Assembly: GCF_021088345.1 (NCBI RefSeq)
Contig: NZ_CP088156.1
Location: 8,371,846-8,435,845 of the forward strand
From: Bradyrhizobium ontarionense
GTDB taxonomy: Bacteria; Pseudomonadota; Alphaproteobacteria; Rhizobiales; Xanthobacteraceae
Direction of reading: 5' to 3'
DNA length: 64,000 nt
The position numbers were made by a program, and so were the translations under genes. Position 1 is the first letter of the stretch. Each line of letters opens with the position of its first letter. Below the pieces are notes generated by a model, which worked only from the letters and a program-made list of their open reading frames with translations, was not told the DNA's origin and did not search any database. Below are positions 18,790-27,967 of the stretch, piece by piece.

Positions 18790-19414
18790 CCTGCGCGACT
18801 ACATCAAGGAAGGCGCGGAGATCTACCGCCGTTCGTTCGCGACGATCCGCGCCGAGGCCGACCTGTCGCGCTTTCACGGGCTCGAAGAGAAGATCGCGGT
18901 GCGCATCGTCCACGCCTGCGGCATGGTCGAGATCACCTCCGACATCGAGATGTCCGATCAGTTCGCCGCCGAAGCGCGTGCTGCACTCGATCGTGGCGCG
19001 CCGATCCTGTGCGACGCCAAGATGGTGGCGCAGGGCATCACGCGCGCCCGGCTGCCGGCCGGCAACGAAATCATCTGCACGCTCGATGATCCCACGGTGC
19101 CCGCGCTCGCGGTGCAGCTCGGCACGACGCGGTCGGCTGCGGCGCTCGAACTGTGGCGGCCGCATCTCGGCGGTGCGCTGGTTGCGATCGGCAATGCGCC
19201 GACCTCGCTGTTTCATCTGCTCGACATGCTCGATCAGGGGGCGCCGCGGCCGGCCGCCGTGATCGGAACGGCGGTGGGCTTCGTCGGTGCGCGCGAGTCC
19301 AAGGACGCGCTCGCGGCCGATGGTCGCGTCCCCTATCTGATCGTGAAGGGGCGCAAGGGCGGCAGCGCCATGGCGGTTGCCGCCGTCAATGCCATCGCGA
19401 GCGATGCCGAATGA
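18782..19414 (+). CDS. cobH: precorrin-8X methylmutase
   Basis: The 210-residue CobH moves the methyl group from C11 to C12 to form hydrogenobyrinic acid. It shows IYRRSFATIRAEADL, the RIVHACGM segment holding the catalytic histidine, and GTAVGFVGARESKDAL towards the end. The length is normal. The ATG lies inside the end of cobG and its stop overlaps cobI as ATGA. Confidence 0.94.
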   Translation: MSDLRDYIKEGAEIYRRSFATIRAEADLSRFHGLEEKIAVRIVHACGMVEITSDIEMSDQFAAEARAALDRGAPILCDAKMVAQGITRARLPAGNEIICTLDDPTVPALAVQLGTTRSAAALELWRPHLGGALVAIGNAPTSLFHLLDMLDQGAPRPAAVIGTAVGFVGARESKDALAADGRVPYLIVKGRKGGSAMAVAAVNAIASDAE

Positions 19415-20169
19415 GCCTGCTCGACACCATCGCGGGTTCGGCGAGCGGCGGAACGCTGTATGGCATCGGCGTCGGTCCCGGTGATGTCCGTTACCTCACC
19501 TTGCGCGCGGCGGGCTTGATCCGTTCCGTCGATGTCGTCGCCTTCTTCGCCAAGCGCGGCATTGAAGGCAATGCGCGGCGGATCGTGGCGCCGTTGATGG
19601 ACGCCGGGCGCCATGAGCTGCGGCTGGAATATCCCGTCACCGAGGAGGTGCCGGTGGCCGACCCGTCCTATCAGGCGCAGATCGCCGATTTCTATCGTCG
19701 CGCTTCCGACAGCATCGCAACGCATCTGGCGGCGGGGCGATCGGTCGGCCTGCTGTCGGAAGGCGATCCGTTCTTCTACGGCTCGTTCATGCACATGTGG
19801 CGGCGGCTCGAGCGCGAGCATCCGGTCGAGGTCGTTCCCGGCGTGACCGGCATGTCCGGCTGCTGGACCAAGGCCAATGTGCCGATCACCTGGGGCGATG
19901 ACATCCTCTCCGTGCTGCCGGGCACGTTGGCGGAGGACATCCTGCATGATCGGCTGACGCGCTGCGAGGCCGCCGTGATCATGAAAGTCGGACGCAATCT
20001 GACCAAGGTGAAGCGCGCAATCATCAGCGCCGGATTGCTCGATCGCGCCATCTATGTCGAACGCGGGACCATGGCGGCGCAACGCGTTGCGCCGTTGGCC
20101 GAGGTGGAGCAGGACCGCGGGCCGTATTTCTCGATGATCCTCATCCCCGGCCAGGGGCGGCAGCTGTGA
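19411..20169 (+). CDS. cobI: precorrin-2 C20-methyltransferase
   Basis: The 252-residue SAM-dependent tetrapyrrole methylase begins GTLYGIGVGPGDVRYLTLRA, the first glycine-rich motif of the family, with LLSEGDPFFYGSFMHMW as the second. It methylates C20 of precorrin-2. It sits in the cobG-H-I-J order usual in alphaproteobacteria and is coupled on both sides by four-base overlaps. Confidence 0.94.
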   Translation: MSLLDTIAGSASGGTLYGIGVGPGDVRYLTLRAAGLIRSVDVVAFFAKRGIEGNARRIVAPLMDAGRHELRLEYPVTEEVPVADPSYQAQIADFYRRASDSIATHLAAGRSVGLLSEGDPFFYGSFMHMWRRLEREHPVEVVPGVTGMSGCWTKANVPITWGDDILSVLPGTLAEDILHDRLTRCEAAVIMKVGRNLTKVKRAIISAGLLDRAIYVERGTMAAQRVAPLAEVEQDRGPYFSMILIPGQGRQL

Positions 20170-20933
20170 CGGGCACGCTCACCATCGTCGGCGTCGGCCC
20201 GGGGCGACCCGAGCTGATGACGCCGGCGGCGTCAGCCGCGATCGCTGATGCGACCGATCTCGTCGGCTATGGACCTTATCTCGACAGGGTCACCACGCGC
20301 CATCCGGGACAGATCCGCCACGCCAGCGACAATCGCGTCGAGCTCGATCGCGCGCGACATGCGCTGCAGCTTGCGAGCCATGGAAGGCAGGTCGCGGTGA
20401 TCTCTGGCGGCGATCCCGGCGTATTCGCGATGGCCGCTGCGGTGTTCGAAGCGGTCGAGGCGGGACCTTCGGAATGGCGCGCGCTCGAGATCCGCGTCGA
20501 ACCGGGTGTCACCGCGATGCTGGCTGCTGCAGCAGAGGTCGGGGCGCCGCTCGGCGGCGATTTCTGTGCGATCTCGCTCTCCGACAATCTCAAGAGCTGG
20601 ACGACGATCCGTCGCCGGCTGGAGGCGGCAGCTCGGGCCGACTTCGTCATCGCGCTGTACAATCCACTCTCGAAGGCGCGGCCGCATCAGCTCGGCGAGG
20701 CCTTCGCGCTGCTGCGCGAGACCATACCGCCGTCGTCCGTGGTCGTGATGGTGCGTGCCGCCGGCAGCGGTGAGGTCAGGCAGATCATCACCACGCTGGG
20801 TGAGGTCGATCCTGGCACGGCCGACATGCGCACGCTCGTGCTGATCGGATCGTCGGCGACGCGCCTGATCGCGCGCGAAGGGAAGGCACCTTGGGTCTAC
20901 ACCCTGCGCCGTGACGTCGAGGGCGGCAGATGA
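20166..20933 (+). CDS. cobJ: precorrin-3B C17-methyltransferase
   Basis: The 255-residue SAM-dependent methylase catalyses ring contraction with C17 methylation. Motifs are TIVGVGPGRPELMTPAA at the start, VAVISGGDPGVFAMA, and IALYNPLSKARPHQLGEA. Translation begins at GTG overlapping the cobI stop. The last 37 bases overlap the end of the oppositely oriented cobK. Confidence 0.94.
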   Translation: MTGTLTIVGVGPGRPELMTPAASAAIADATDLVGYGPYLDRVTTRHPGQIRHASDNRVELDRARHALQLASHGRQVAVISGGDPGVFAMAAAVFEAVEAGPSEWRALEIRVEPGVTAMLAAAAEVGAPLGGDFCAISLSDNLKSWTTIRRRLEAAARADFVIALYNPLSKARPHQLGEAFALLRETIPPSSVVVMVRAAGSGEVRQIITTLGEVDPGTADMRTLVLIGSSATRLIAREGKAPWVYTLRRDVEGGR

Positions 20934-21670
20934 GCGAGTTGCGCCTCGAGCCATTGCAATGCGGATTGCGGGCTGTCCAGTGCGATGCCGGACGGCTTCT
21001 CCGGCCGCGCGATCATCACGACAGGAAGGTTCAGCCGCCGCGCCGCCGCGATCTTCGGATAGGTCGCGCTGCCGCCGGAGTTCTTCGAGACGACGAAGGC
21101 GATGCGCTCCTGGGCGAGGAAGGCGTTCTCTTTCACCTCATCGAACGGTCCGCGATCGTAGACGAAGCGAATGTCGGGCGGCAGGGGGATGTCGCCGGGC
21201 GGATCGATCGTGCGTGCGATGTAGTGATGCTGCGGAGCGGCGGCGAAGGCCGCGAGCTCCAGCCGACCGAGACTGAGGAAGACGCGCGCAGCCTCCGGTC
21301 CGAGCGCGGTGGCTGCGGCTTGCGGACTCTCGACGTCGATCCAGCAATCGCCATCCTGGCGCTGCCACGCGGCGCGCTGGATCGACACAAGCGGCACCGA
21401 GACCGCGCGACACGCGGCGACGGCATGCCGCGAGATCTGGTCGGCGTAGGGATGGGTCGCATCGATCACGGCTTCGATCGCGTGGTCCCGCAGCCATGCC
21501 TCCAGGCCGGCGATGCCGCCAAAGCCGCCGATGCGTGTCGGCAGCGGCTGCGGCTTGGGCGAGGCGGTGCGTCCCGCCAGCGAGAGCGTCGGCGCGAACC
21601 GGTCGTCGCCCGCGAGCAATCGCGCCAGCTCCGAAGCCTCGGTGGTCCCGCCGAGAATGAGAATGCGCAT
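20897..21670 (-). CDS. cobK: precorrin-6A reductase
   Basis: The 257-residue protein reduces precorrin-6A with NADPH. It starts MRILILGGTTEASELARLL and has DATHPYADQISRHA and a late VVSKNSGGSATYPKIAAAR, all standard CobK/CbiJ segments. An in-frame ATG three codons upstream (21679) is also possible; neither start has a clear Shine-Dalgarno sequence. It is inserted on the minus strand between cobJ and cobL, with 5-14 bases to the cobL start, so its promoter must lie inside cobL. Confidence 0.92.
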   Translation of the reverse strand: MRILILGGTTEASELARLLAGDDRFAPTLSLAGRTASPKPQPLPTRIGGFGGIAGLEAWLRDHAIEAVIDATHPYADQISRHAVAACRAVSVPLVSIQRAAWQRQDGDCWIDVESPQAAATALGPEAARVFLSLGRLELAAFAAAPQHHYIARTIDPPGDIPLPPDIRFVYDRGPFDEVKENAFLAQERIAFVVSKNSGGSATYPKIAAARRLNLPVVMIARPEKPSGIALDSPQSALQWLEAQLAHLPPSTSRRRV

Positions 21671-21684
21671 GCGGGGCATGGTCC

Positions 21685-22920
21685 ATGATGGGGTCGGGCG
21701 CAACTTGCAACGCTCAGCGCTGGCTGTCCATCGTCGGCATCGGCGAGGACGGCGTCGGCGGCTTGTCGATGCTGGCGCGCGAGCTCGTCGCGCGGGCCGC
21801 GCTGGTGGTGGGTGGTGCACGTCATCTCGAGCTCGCAGCCGCGTTGATCGAGGGCGAGCGGCTGGCGTGGCCCAGTCCGCTGCATCAGGCGTTCGAGCAG
21901 ATCGCTGCGCGCCGCGGGCAGCCCGTCGTCGTGCTCGCAAGCGGCGACCCCTTCAACTACGGCGTCGGCAAGCAGCTCATGCAGCGCTTCGAGCCTGCGG
22001 AGATGCTGTGCGTGCCGCAGCCGTCGGCCTTCAGCCTCGCAGCGGCGCGGCTGGGCTGGCCGCTTGCGGACGTGGCCCAGGTCACGCTCCATGGCCGTGC
22101 GCTGGAAGGGATCATCCGCCATCTCGCGCCGGGCGCACGCATTCTTGCGCTGGCCTGGGACGGTTCGACGGCGGCGAAGCTCGCCGCGTTGCTGACATCG
22201 CGCCGCATGGGACGCTCGCGCCTGACGGTGCTGGAGGCCATCGGCGGCCCGCACGAGCGGGTGCGCAGCGCGACGGCCGATGCGTTCGATCTGTCGGACA
22301 TCCATCCGCTCACGACGATTGCGGTCGAGGTCGACGCCGAGCCCGATGCGCCGGTGATCCCGCTGACATCGGGCCTTGCCGATGATCTGTTCGAGCATGA
22401 CGGCCAGCTCACCAAGCACGACGTCCGCGCCGTTACGCTCTCGGCCTTGGCGCCGAAGCCGGGCGAGCTGTTGTGGGACGTCGGCCTTGGTGCCGGCTCG
22501 GTCGCGATCGAATGGCTGCTGCGTCACGGTTCGCTTGGCGCAATTGGAATCGAGGCGCGGCAGGACCGGGCCGACCGGGCTCTGCGGAACGCGCTTGCGC
22601 TGGGCGCGCCGGATCTCAGGATCGTCGTCGGCGCCGCGCCGATGGCACTGGCCGATCTCGAAGCTCCCGATGCCGTGTTCATTGGCGGCGGCATCTCGGA
22701 ACAGGGCGTGTTCGAGGCGGTGTGGTCGCGGTTGAAACCCGGCGGTCGCCTCGTCGCCAACGTGGTGTCGCTCGAAGGCGAGGCGCGGCTGATCGATCTG
22801 TTCGGCCAGCATGGCGGCGAGCTGGTTCGTATTGCCATCTCGCAGGTCAAGCCGGTCGGCAGCATGCATGGCTGGAAGCCGGCGATGCCGGTCACGCAAT
22901 GGCGGGTGACGAAGCCATGA
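21685..22920 (+). CDS. cobL: precorrin-6Y C5,15-methyltransferase (decarboxylating)
   Basis: The 411-residue protein is the CbiE-CbiT fusion. The N-terminal half has WLSIVGIGEDGVGGLS and LASGDPFNYGVGKQL (CbiE methylase for C5). The C-terminal half has LLWDVGLGAGSVAIEWLL, a class I SAM-binding motif (CbiT, C15 methylation with decarboxylation). An adjacent ATG at 21688 is possible. The stop overlaps cobE as ATGA. Confidence 0.93.
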   Translation: MMGSGATCNAQRWLSIVGIGEDGVGGLSMLARELVARAALVVGGARHLELAAALIEGERLAWPSPLHQAFEQIAARRGQPVVVLASGDPFNYGVGKQLMQRFEPAEMLCVPQPSAFSLAAARLGWPLADVAQVTLHGRALEGIIRHLAPGARILALAWDGSTAAKLAALLTSRRMGRSRLTVLEAIGGPHERVRSATADAFDLSDIHPLTTIAVEVDAEPDAPVIPLTSGLADDLFEHDGQLTKHDVRAVTLSALAPKPGELLWDVGLGAGSVAIEWLLRHGSLGAIGIEARQDRADRALRNALALGAPDLRIVVGAAPMALADLEAPDAVFIGGGISEQGVFEAVWSRLKPGGRLVANVVSLEGEARLIDLFGQHGGELVRIAISQVKPVGSMHGWKPAMPVTQWRVTKP

Positions 22921-23315
22921 TCGCGCTCGGGATCGGCTGCCGCCGCAATGCGAGCGGAGAGGAGATCGCAGCGGTCATCGCGCAAGCGCTGACCGCTGCG
23001 CGCGTCGTGGCAGGCGATGTTGCCGTGGTCGCGACAGCGGCAGATAAGGTCAGCGAGCCCGGCATGATCGAAGCTGCGAAGCGGCTTGGCCGTCCGCTGA
23101 TTGGTCTTGCAGTTGAGGACCTCGCGGCGGTCGTCGATCTCGCGGTCACCCGGAGTGATCGCGTGCAACGCCTCAAGGGTGTGCCGTCGATCGCCGAGAC
23201 CGCGGCGCTCGCCGCCGCCGGACGGAATGCGCGGCTGATCCTGCCGCGCATGGCCAACGGATCTGCGACGTGCGCGTTGGCCGAAGGCGAGGGCGCTGCG
23301 GAGGACGGCCGATGA
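22917..23315 (+). CDS. cobE: CobE / CbiG C-terminal domain protein
   Basis: The 132-residue protein begins [21 protein letters not shown] and continues with [22 protein letters not shown], matching the C-terminal CbiG domain that stands alone as CobE in aerobic producers. It lacks the CbiG core that opens the cobalt-factor lactone, as expected when CobG is used. The precise role of CobE is unclear. It is coupled by four-base overlaps to cobL and cobM. Confidence 0.85.
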   Translation: MIALGIGCRRNASGEEIAAVIAQALTAARVVAGDVAVVATAADKVSEPGMIEAAKRLGRPLIGLAVEDLAAVVDLAVTRSDRVQRLKGVPSIAETAALAAAGRNARLILPRMANGSATCALAEGEGAAEDGR

Positions 23316-24073
23316 CGGTGCATTTCATCGGCGCCGGCCCCGGCGCCCCGGACCTCATCACGGTGCGCGGCCGCGACCTGATCGCACGTTGCCCCGTCTG
23401 CCTCTATGCCGGGTCGCTCGTTCCAAGAGCGCTGCTCGATCATTGTCCGCCCGGCGCGCGCATCGTCGATACCGCGCCGTTGTCGCTCGACGAGATCATG
23501 GCCGAGATCACGCGCGCCACGGCCGCCGGCGAGGACGTGGCCCGGCTGCATTCCGGCGATCTTTCGATCTGGAGCGCGCTGGGCGAGCAGTTGCGCCGGC
23601 TCGATGCGCTGAAGATTCCCTACACGGTGACGCCCGGGGTGCCGTCCTTTGCCGCAGCATCAGCGGCGCTCGGGCGCGAGCTGACCTTGCCGGGGCTCGC
23701 CCAGTCGGTGGTGCTGACGCGCACCTCCGGCCGCGCCTCGGCGATGCCCGAAACGGAGCAGCTGTCACTGTTCGCGCAATCGCGCGCCACGCTCGCCATT
23801 CACCTCTCTATCCATGTGCTGGACAAGGTGGTCGATGAGCTCCGTCCGCATTATGGCGACGATTGTCCGGTGGCGATCGTCTATCGTGCCAGCTGGCCGG
23901 ATCAGCGCATCCTGACCGGCACGCTGGCGACGATCGTCGATCAGGTCGCGACCACCGCAATGGAACGGACCGCGCTGATCCTGGTTGGCCGCGCGCTCGC
24001 GGCTGAGGATTTTCGCGACAGCGCGCTGTATGATGCCGACTATCAGCGGCGCTTTCGCGGGAGGGGCGAGTGA
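23312..24073 (+). CDS. cobM: precorrin-4 C11-methyltransferase
   Basis: The 253-residue SAM-dependent methylase methylates C11. It starts [20 protein letters not shown], has CLYAGSLVP and [16 protein letters not shown], typical CobM/CbiF motifs, and a long conserved end. The last 31 bases overlap the end of the oppositely oriented cbiD. Confidence 0.94.
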   Translation: MTVHFIGAGPGAPDLITVRGRDLIARCPVCLYAGSLVPRALLDHCPPGARIVDTAPLSLDEIMAEITRATAAGEDVARLHSGDLSIWSALGEQLRRLDALKIPYTVTPGVPSFAAASAALGRELTLPGLAQSVVLTRTSGRASAMPETEQLSLFAQSRATLAIHLSIHVLDKVVDELRPHYGDDCPVAIVYRASWPDQRILTGTLATIVDQVATTAMERTALILVGRALAAEDFRDSALYDADYQRRFRGRGE

Positions 24074-25173
24074 TCTGGCCCACGGCTTTGTCCGACCAGC
24101 CGTCCGTCGCGGTCGAACACGGCGACGTCGAGGGCGATCGCGTCGTTGCCGAGCGCGCGGTGCGCCGTGTGCCAGGCGGCCTGCGCGACGATATCGCCGG
24201 CGGAAAATCCGGCGCGTTGCGCGTCCTGCAGCACCTGCAGCGCGGTGTTGGCGTTGCGCGCGGTCGTGACCAACTCATCCGGAGCGCCCGCGTCGCGCAG
24301 CGTGTTCGCGAGCCAATCGAGATCGACCTCGCCGGCGCGCGAATGCAGGTCGAGCAGGCCCTGACCGAGCTTGGTCATCTTGGCGAAGCCGCCAGCCACG
24401 GTCACGCGCGGCAGCGGATGTCGGCGCAGATATTTCAGCATGCCGCCCGCGAAGTCGCCCATGTCGATCAGCGCGGTCTCCGGCAGGCCGTGGAGTTGCT
24501 GCACGGCCTTTTCCGACATGCTGCCGGTGGCGCCCGCGATATGCGGCAGGCCCGCGGCGCGCGCGACATCGACGCCGCGATAGATCGAATGGATCCAGGC
24601 TGCGCAGCTGAAGGGGACGACGATTCCGGTGGTACCGAGGATCGACAGGCCGCCGACGATGCCGAGCCGCGGGTTCAGCGTCTTCTTCGCCAGCTCCTCG
24701 CCGCCGGGAATGGAGATCTCGACGATGATGTCGCGCGTCGCACCCAGCAGCGTCGCCGCTTCGTCGATGGCGGCTGTGATCATCGCGCGCGGCACCGGAT
24801 TGATCGCGGGCTCTCCCGGCGGCAGCGGCAATCCCGGCTTCGTCACGGTGCCGACGCCCGGCCCGGCGCGGAACGCGATGCCGGAGCCGTCGTCGGCCCG
24901 TTGCACCGTTGCCCTGATCACCGCGCCATGCGTCACGTCCGGGTCGTCGCCGGCATCCTTGACGATACCGGCCGTCGCGCTGGCGCCGCTGGCGTCATGC
25001 ATCGCGACCGCAAAGCTGACGCGGCGTCCGCCGGGCAGGGCGATCTCGACCATGGCCGGACAGCTGCCGGTGATCAGCAGCTCATAGGCCGCGCGCGCGG
25101 CCGCCGTGGCGCAGCTGCCGGTGGTCCAGCCACGCTTCAGCGGTCGGTTCGGCGGCGCCGCGGTTTCCATCAT
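24043..25173 (-). CDS. cbiD: CbiD-type precorrin-5B C1-methyltransferase
   Basis: The protein has 376 residues from ATG 25173; ATG 25200 would give 385, and neither has a good Shine-Dalgarno sequence. It begins [18 protein letters not shown], the CbiD signature, with [14 protein letters not shown] and later [21 protein letters not shown]. CbiD is the C1 methylase and deacylase step described for the anaerobic route. Here it sits in an aerobic cluster with CobG and no CobF, so it probably replaces CobF. It is divergent from cobB. Confidence 0.92.
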   Translation of the reverse strand: MMETAAPPNRPLKRGWTTGSCATAAARAAYELLITGSCPAMVEIALPGGRRVSFAVAMHDASGASATAGIVKDAGDDPDVTHGAVIRATVQRADDGSGIAFRAGPGVGTVTKPGLPLPPGEPAINPVPRAMITAAIDEAATLLGATRDIIVEISIPGGEELAKKTLNPRLGIVGGLSILGTTGIVVPFSCAAWIHSIYRGVDVARAAGLPHIAGATGSMSEKAVQQLHGLPETALIDMGDFAGGMLKYLRRHPLPRVTVAGGFAKMTKLGQGLLDLHSRAGEVDLDWLANTLRDAGAPDELVTTARNANTALQVLQDAQRAGFSAGDIVAQAAWHTAHRALGNDAIALDVAVFDRDGRLVGQSRGPDHSPLPRKRR

Positions 25174-25220
25174 GGCCGATCGCATAGCACATTTTGTCAT
25201 GATCCGGCGGTGTCCCGGCC

Positions 25221-26561
25221 ATGACCGCGGCGGCGCCAAACGGGATCATCGTCGCTGCGCCGCGTTCGGGCGCCGGCAAGACCACCGTGACGCTCGGGGT
25301 GCTGAGGGCGCTTGCCCGGCGCGGCAAACGCGTGCAGCCGTTCAAGTGCGGGCCCGACTACATCGATCTGGCCTTTCATACGGCGGCTGCGCAACAGACG
25401 AGCTACAATCTCGACAGTTGGGCGATGTCGGAACGGCAGCTCCTGGGGCTCGTCTGCGACGTCGCGGCCGACGCTGATGTCGCCGTCGTCGAGGGCGTCA
25501 TGGGCCTGTTCGACGGGGCGCCGCAGCCGGGCCGCGCCGGCAAGGGCTCGGCCGCGGATCTCGCCGCGCTGCTCGGCTGGCCGGTGGTGCTCGTGCTCGA
25601 TGTGAGCGGGCAGACCGAGACGGCCGCGGCCGTTGCGCTCGGCTGCGCACGTTTTCGCGACGACGTCGAGGTCGCCGGCGTGATCCTCAATCGCGTCGCG
25701 AGCGCGCGGCATCGGGCGCTGATCGAGCCGGCGTTTGCGACCGTCGGCATCAGGGTCCTGGGCGCGCTGGGGCGCGACGCGCAATTGACGTTGCCGGAGC
25801 GGCATCTCGGCCTCGTTCAGGCCCAGGAACTCACGACGATCGAGGCGCATCTCGATCACCTCGCGGACTGCGTCTCGAAATCAGTCGATCTCGATGCCGT
25901 GGTTGCGCTGGCGCAGCCGCTGCGCTTCGTCCGGCAGACCGATCGAACGTCGGATTTCGGTATCCGACCGCCGGGGCAGCGCATCGCGCTGGCCTCCGAT
26001 GCTGCATTCTCGTTCAGCTATCCGCATCTTCTGCGGTATTGGCACGCACAGGGCGCGGAGATCGTTCCGTTCTCGCCGATGAATGACGAAGCTCCCGACC
26101 GTGCAGCCGATGCGGTGTGGCTGCCGGGCGGCTATCCGGAATTGCATGCGGGGCGATTGGCCTCGGCGCGCGCGTTCCTCGCGGGTCTGCGAGCCATGGC
26201 CACGAGCGGCGCGGCCATCCATGGCGAGTGCGGCGGCTACATGATGCTGGGCACCGGGCTCGAAGATGCTGACGGCGTGCGGCATGCGATGGCCGGATTG
26301 TTGTCGCTTGAGACCTCGTTCGCCAGACGCCGCCTGCATCTGGGCTATCGCCGCGCTACCCTGCTGGCGGACTGCAGCCTCGGGCAGAAGGGAGCGGTCG
26401 TTCACGGTCACGAGTTTCACTACGCGACCATCCTGAGCGAGGCGGACGATCCCTTGATCGATTGCCGCGATGCCTCGGGCGGCGCGATCGCCGAGCGCGG
26501 CGCCCGGCGGGGATCGGTGACGGGATCGTTCCTGCATGTCTTGAGCGGCGAGGGCACATGA
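25221..26561 (+). CDS. cobB: hydrogenobyrinic acid a,c-diamide synthase
   Basis: The 446-residue amidotransferase amidates side chains a and c before cobalt insertion. The ATP-binding start is GIIVAAPRSGAGKTTVTLG. VEGVMGLFDG follows, and the C-terminal class I amidotransferase domain carries the nucleophile in AIHGECGGYMMLG and a late HGHEFHY. Its stop overlaps the bluB start as ATGA. Confidence 0.94.
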   Translation: MTAAAPNGIIVAAPRSGAGKTTVTLGVLRALARRGKRVQPFKCGPDYIDLAFHTAAAQQTSYNLDSWAMSERQLLGLVCDVAADADVAVVEGVMGLFDGAPQPGRAGKGSAADLAALLGWPVVLVLDVSGQTETAAAVALGCARFRDDVEVAGVILNRVASARHRALIEPAFATVGIRVLGALGRDAQLTLPERHLGLVQAQELTTIEAHLDHLADCVSKSVDLDAVVALAQPLRFVRQTDRTSDFGIRPPGQRIALASDAAFSFSYPHLLRYWHAQGAEIVPFSPMNDEAPDRAADAVWLPGGYPELHAGRLASARAFLAGLRAMATSGAAIHGECGGYMMLGTGLEDADGVRHAMAGLLSLETSFARRRLHLGYRRATLLADCSLGQKGAVVHGHEFHYATILSEADDPLIDCRDASGGAIAERGARRGSVTGSFLHVLSGEGT

Positions 26562-27214
26562 GCGACGTCACGCGAGAGCCGCCGCATTTCGATGCGTCCT
26601 TCAAGGCGCTCCTTGCCGAGCTGGTGCGCTGGCGTCGCGACGTGCGCCGTTTCCGCACCGATCCGGTCCCGGAGGAGCTGATTGAGCAACTGCTGACGCT
26701 CGCGGCGCATGCGCCATCGGTTGGCTTCTGCCAGCCGTGGCGTTTCGTGCTGGTCGAGAGCGCCGAGGGGCGCGCCGCGATCATCGACAATTTCAAGCGC
26801 GCCAACCAGGCCGCGCTCGGCGGCTATGATGGCGAGCGCCGCGCGCTCTATGTCGGGCTCAAGCTCGAAGGCCTGACACAGGCGCCGGTGCATCTCGCCG
26901 TCTGTGCCGATGAGGGAGCAGAGACCGGTCATCGGCTCGGCCGCGCCACGATGCCGGAAACGTTGCGCTACTCGGTGGTGGCGGCGATCCAGACGTTCTG
27001 GCTCGCGGCGCGCGCCGAAGGGCTCGGAGTCGGCTGGGTATCGATCCTGGATCCGGCGGCGGTCGTTCGACAGCTCGAGCTGCCGAACGACTGGACGCTC
27101 GTCGCCTATCTCTGCGTCGGCTGGCCGGAAGAGGAACATGACGATCCCGAGCTCGAACGTCACGGCTGGGAGACGCGGCTCGACCACACTGTGATCAAGC
27201 CGCTGAAGCGTTAG
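26558..27214 (+). CDS. bluB: 5,6-dimethylbenzimidazole synthase BluB
   Basis: The 218-residue flavin-destroying nitroreductase-fold enzyme makes the lower ligand of B12 from reduced FMN and oxygen. It starts with RWRRDVRRFRTDPVPEELIE, has HAPSVGFCQPWRFVLV and AARAEGLGVGWVSILDP, conserved in BluB. BluB needs oxygen, in agreement with the aerobic route. It closes the cobalamin block, leaving one base to the stop of the oppositely oriented next gene. Confidence 0.93.
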   Translation: MSDVTREPPHFDASFKALLAELVRWRRDVRRFRTDPVPEELIEQLLTLAAHAPSVGFCQPWRFVLVESAEGRAAIIDNFKRANQAALGGYDGERRALYVGLKLEGLTQAPVHLAVCADEGAETGHRLGRATMPETLRYSVVAAIQTFWLAARAEGLGVGWVSILDPAAVVRQLELPNDWTLVAYLCVGWPEEEHDDPELERHGWETRLDHTVIKPLKR

Positions 27215-27215
27215 G

Positions 27216-27941
27216 TCACGATGCCATCGCCAGCGCGGGCGCATCCACCATGACCGGCTCCGCAGCCGGTCGCGCCGCGCCGGCCAGCTGAAAGCGCAGG
27301 CCGTGCAAGGTCACGGTGAGCGGAATGCCGCGGAAGTCGTCGTGAAAGGCGCGGATGCGGCGCGTCATCTCGGCGGGATGGATGTCGGCCGGCATGTCGC
27401 ACATCTGCGCATACATGCGCCTGGTGCTCCTGATCCCGCTCCAACGGATCGGGATCGCCGGCAGCGGGCCGGCGTTGCAGGCAAGATCGCGCGACATCCG
27501 CCAGAACAGATAGGCAAGACGCACGAACGTCATCTGCTCGAGGCCGCGGACATCGACCCCTGCGGGGATATCGAATGTTTCGACCCCGACGATGGCGCCG
27601 CAGTCGACGCGGGGCTCCATGACATGGGCGGTCGCACCAAAGCTCGTCGCGTCGTCGTACATCGCGAAATGTGCGGGCGCCCAGCCCGGATAGTCCGGTG
27701 ACGCCGGGTGGAAGTTGTAGGCGCCGTGACCGAGCGCGCCGAGAATGTCAGCGGGCACGACGACGCCCGTCGTGAAGGCGAGCAGGCGAGATCTGCCGAG
27801 CACGTCGGGCTCGATGGCCTGGAGGTCCTGCAAGCTGACCGCGCAGCGGAACGACAGCGCGGGATTGTGCGCCTTGAGGAGTTCGGTCAGGGCGAGCTGC
27901 TGATCGCGGCTGCCGGTCAGAAGAATGATGGTGTCGAACAT
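27216..27941 (-). CDS. formyltransferase-family protein
   Basis: The 241-residue protein has the hydrolase/transferase core of folate-dependent formyltransferases. The catalytic triad is visible as N76 and H78 in YNFHPASPDYPG and D113 in RVDCGAIVG. It lacks the long C-terminal domain of methionyl-tRNA formyltransferase, so it is more like sugar or small-molecule N-formyltransferases. It follows a glycosyltransferase-like gene by 26 bases and neighbours the flagellar cluster, so formylation of an amino-sugar is an attractive but unproved role. AAGAG lies upstream of the start. Confidence 0.75.
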   Translation of the reverse strand: MFDTIILLTGSRDQQLALTELLKAHNPALSFRCAVSLQDLQAIEPDVLGRSRLLAFTTGVVVPADILGALGHGAYNFHPASPDYPGWAPAHFAMYDDATSFGATAHVMEPRVDCGAIVGVETFDIPAGVDVRGLEQMTFVRLAYLFWRMSRDLACNAGPLPAIPIRWSGIRSTRRMYAQMCDMPADIHPAEMTRRIRAFHDDFRGIPLTVTLHGLRFQLAGAARPAAEPVMVDAPALAMAS

Positions 27942-27967
27942 GAGCGGCTCTTGTCCCGATGTTGGCG

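Noticed and set aside
20930..21688. 252-codon plus-strand frame opposite cobK
   Set aside because: cobK on the minus strand has full family motifs and explains the region.
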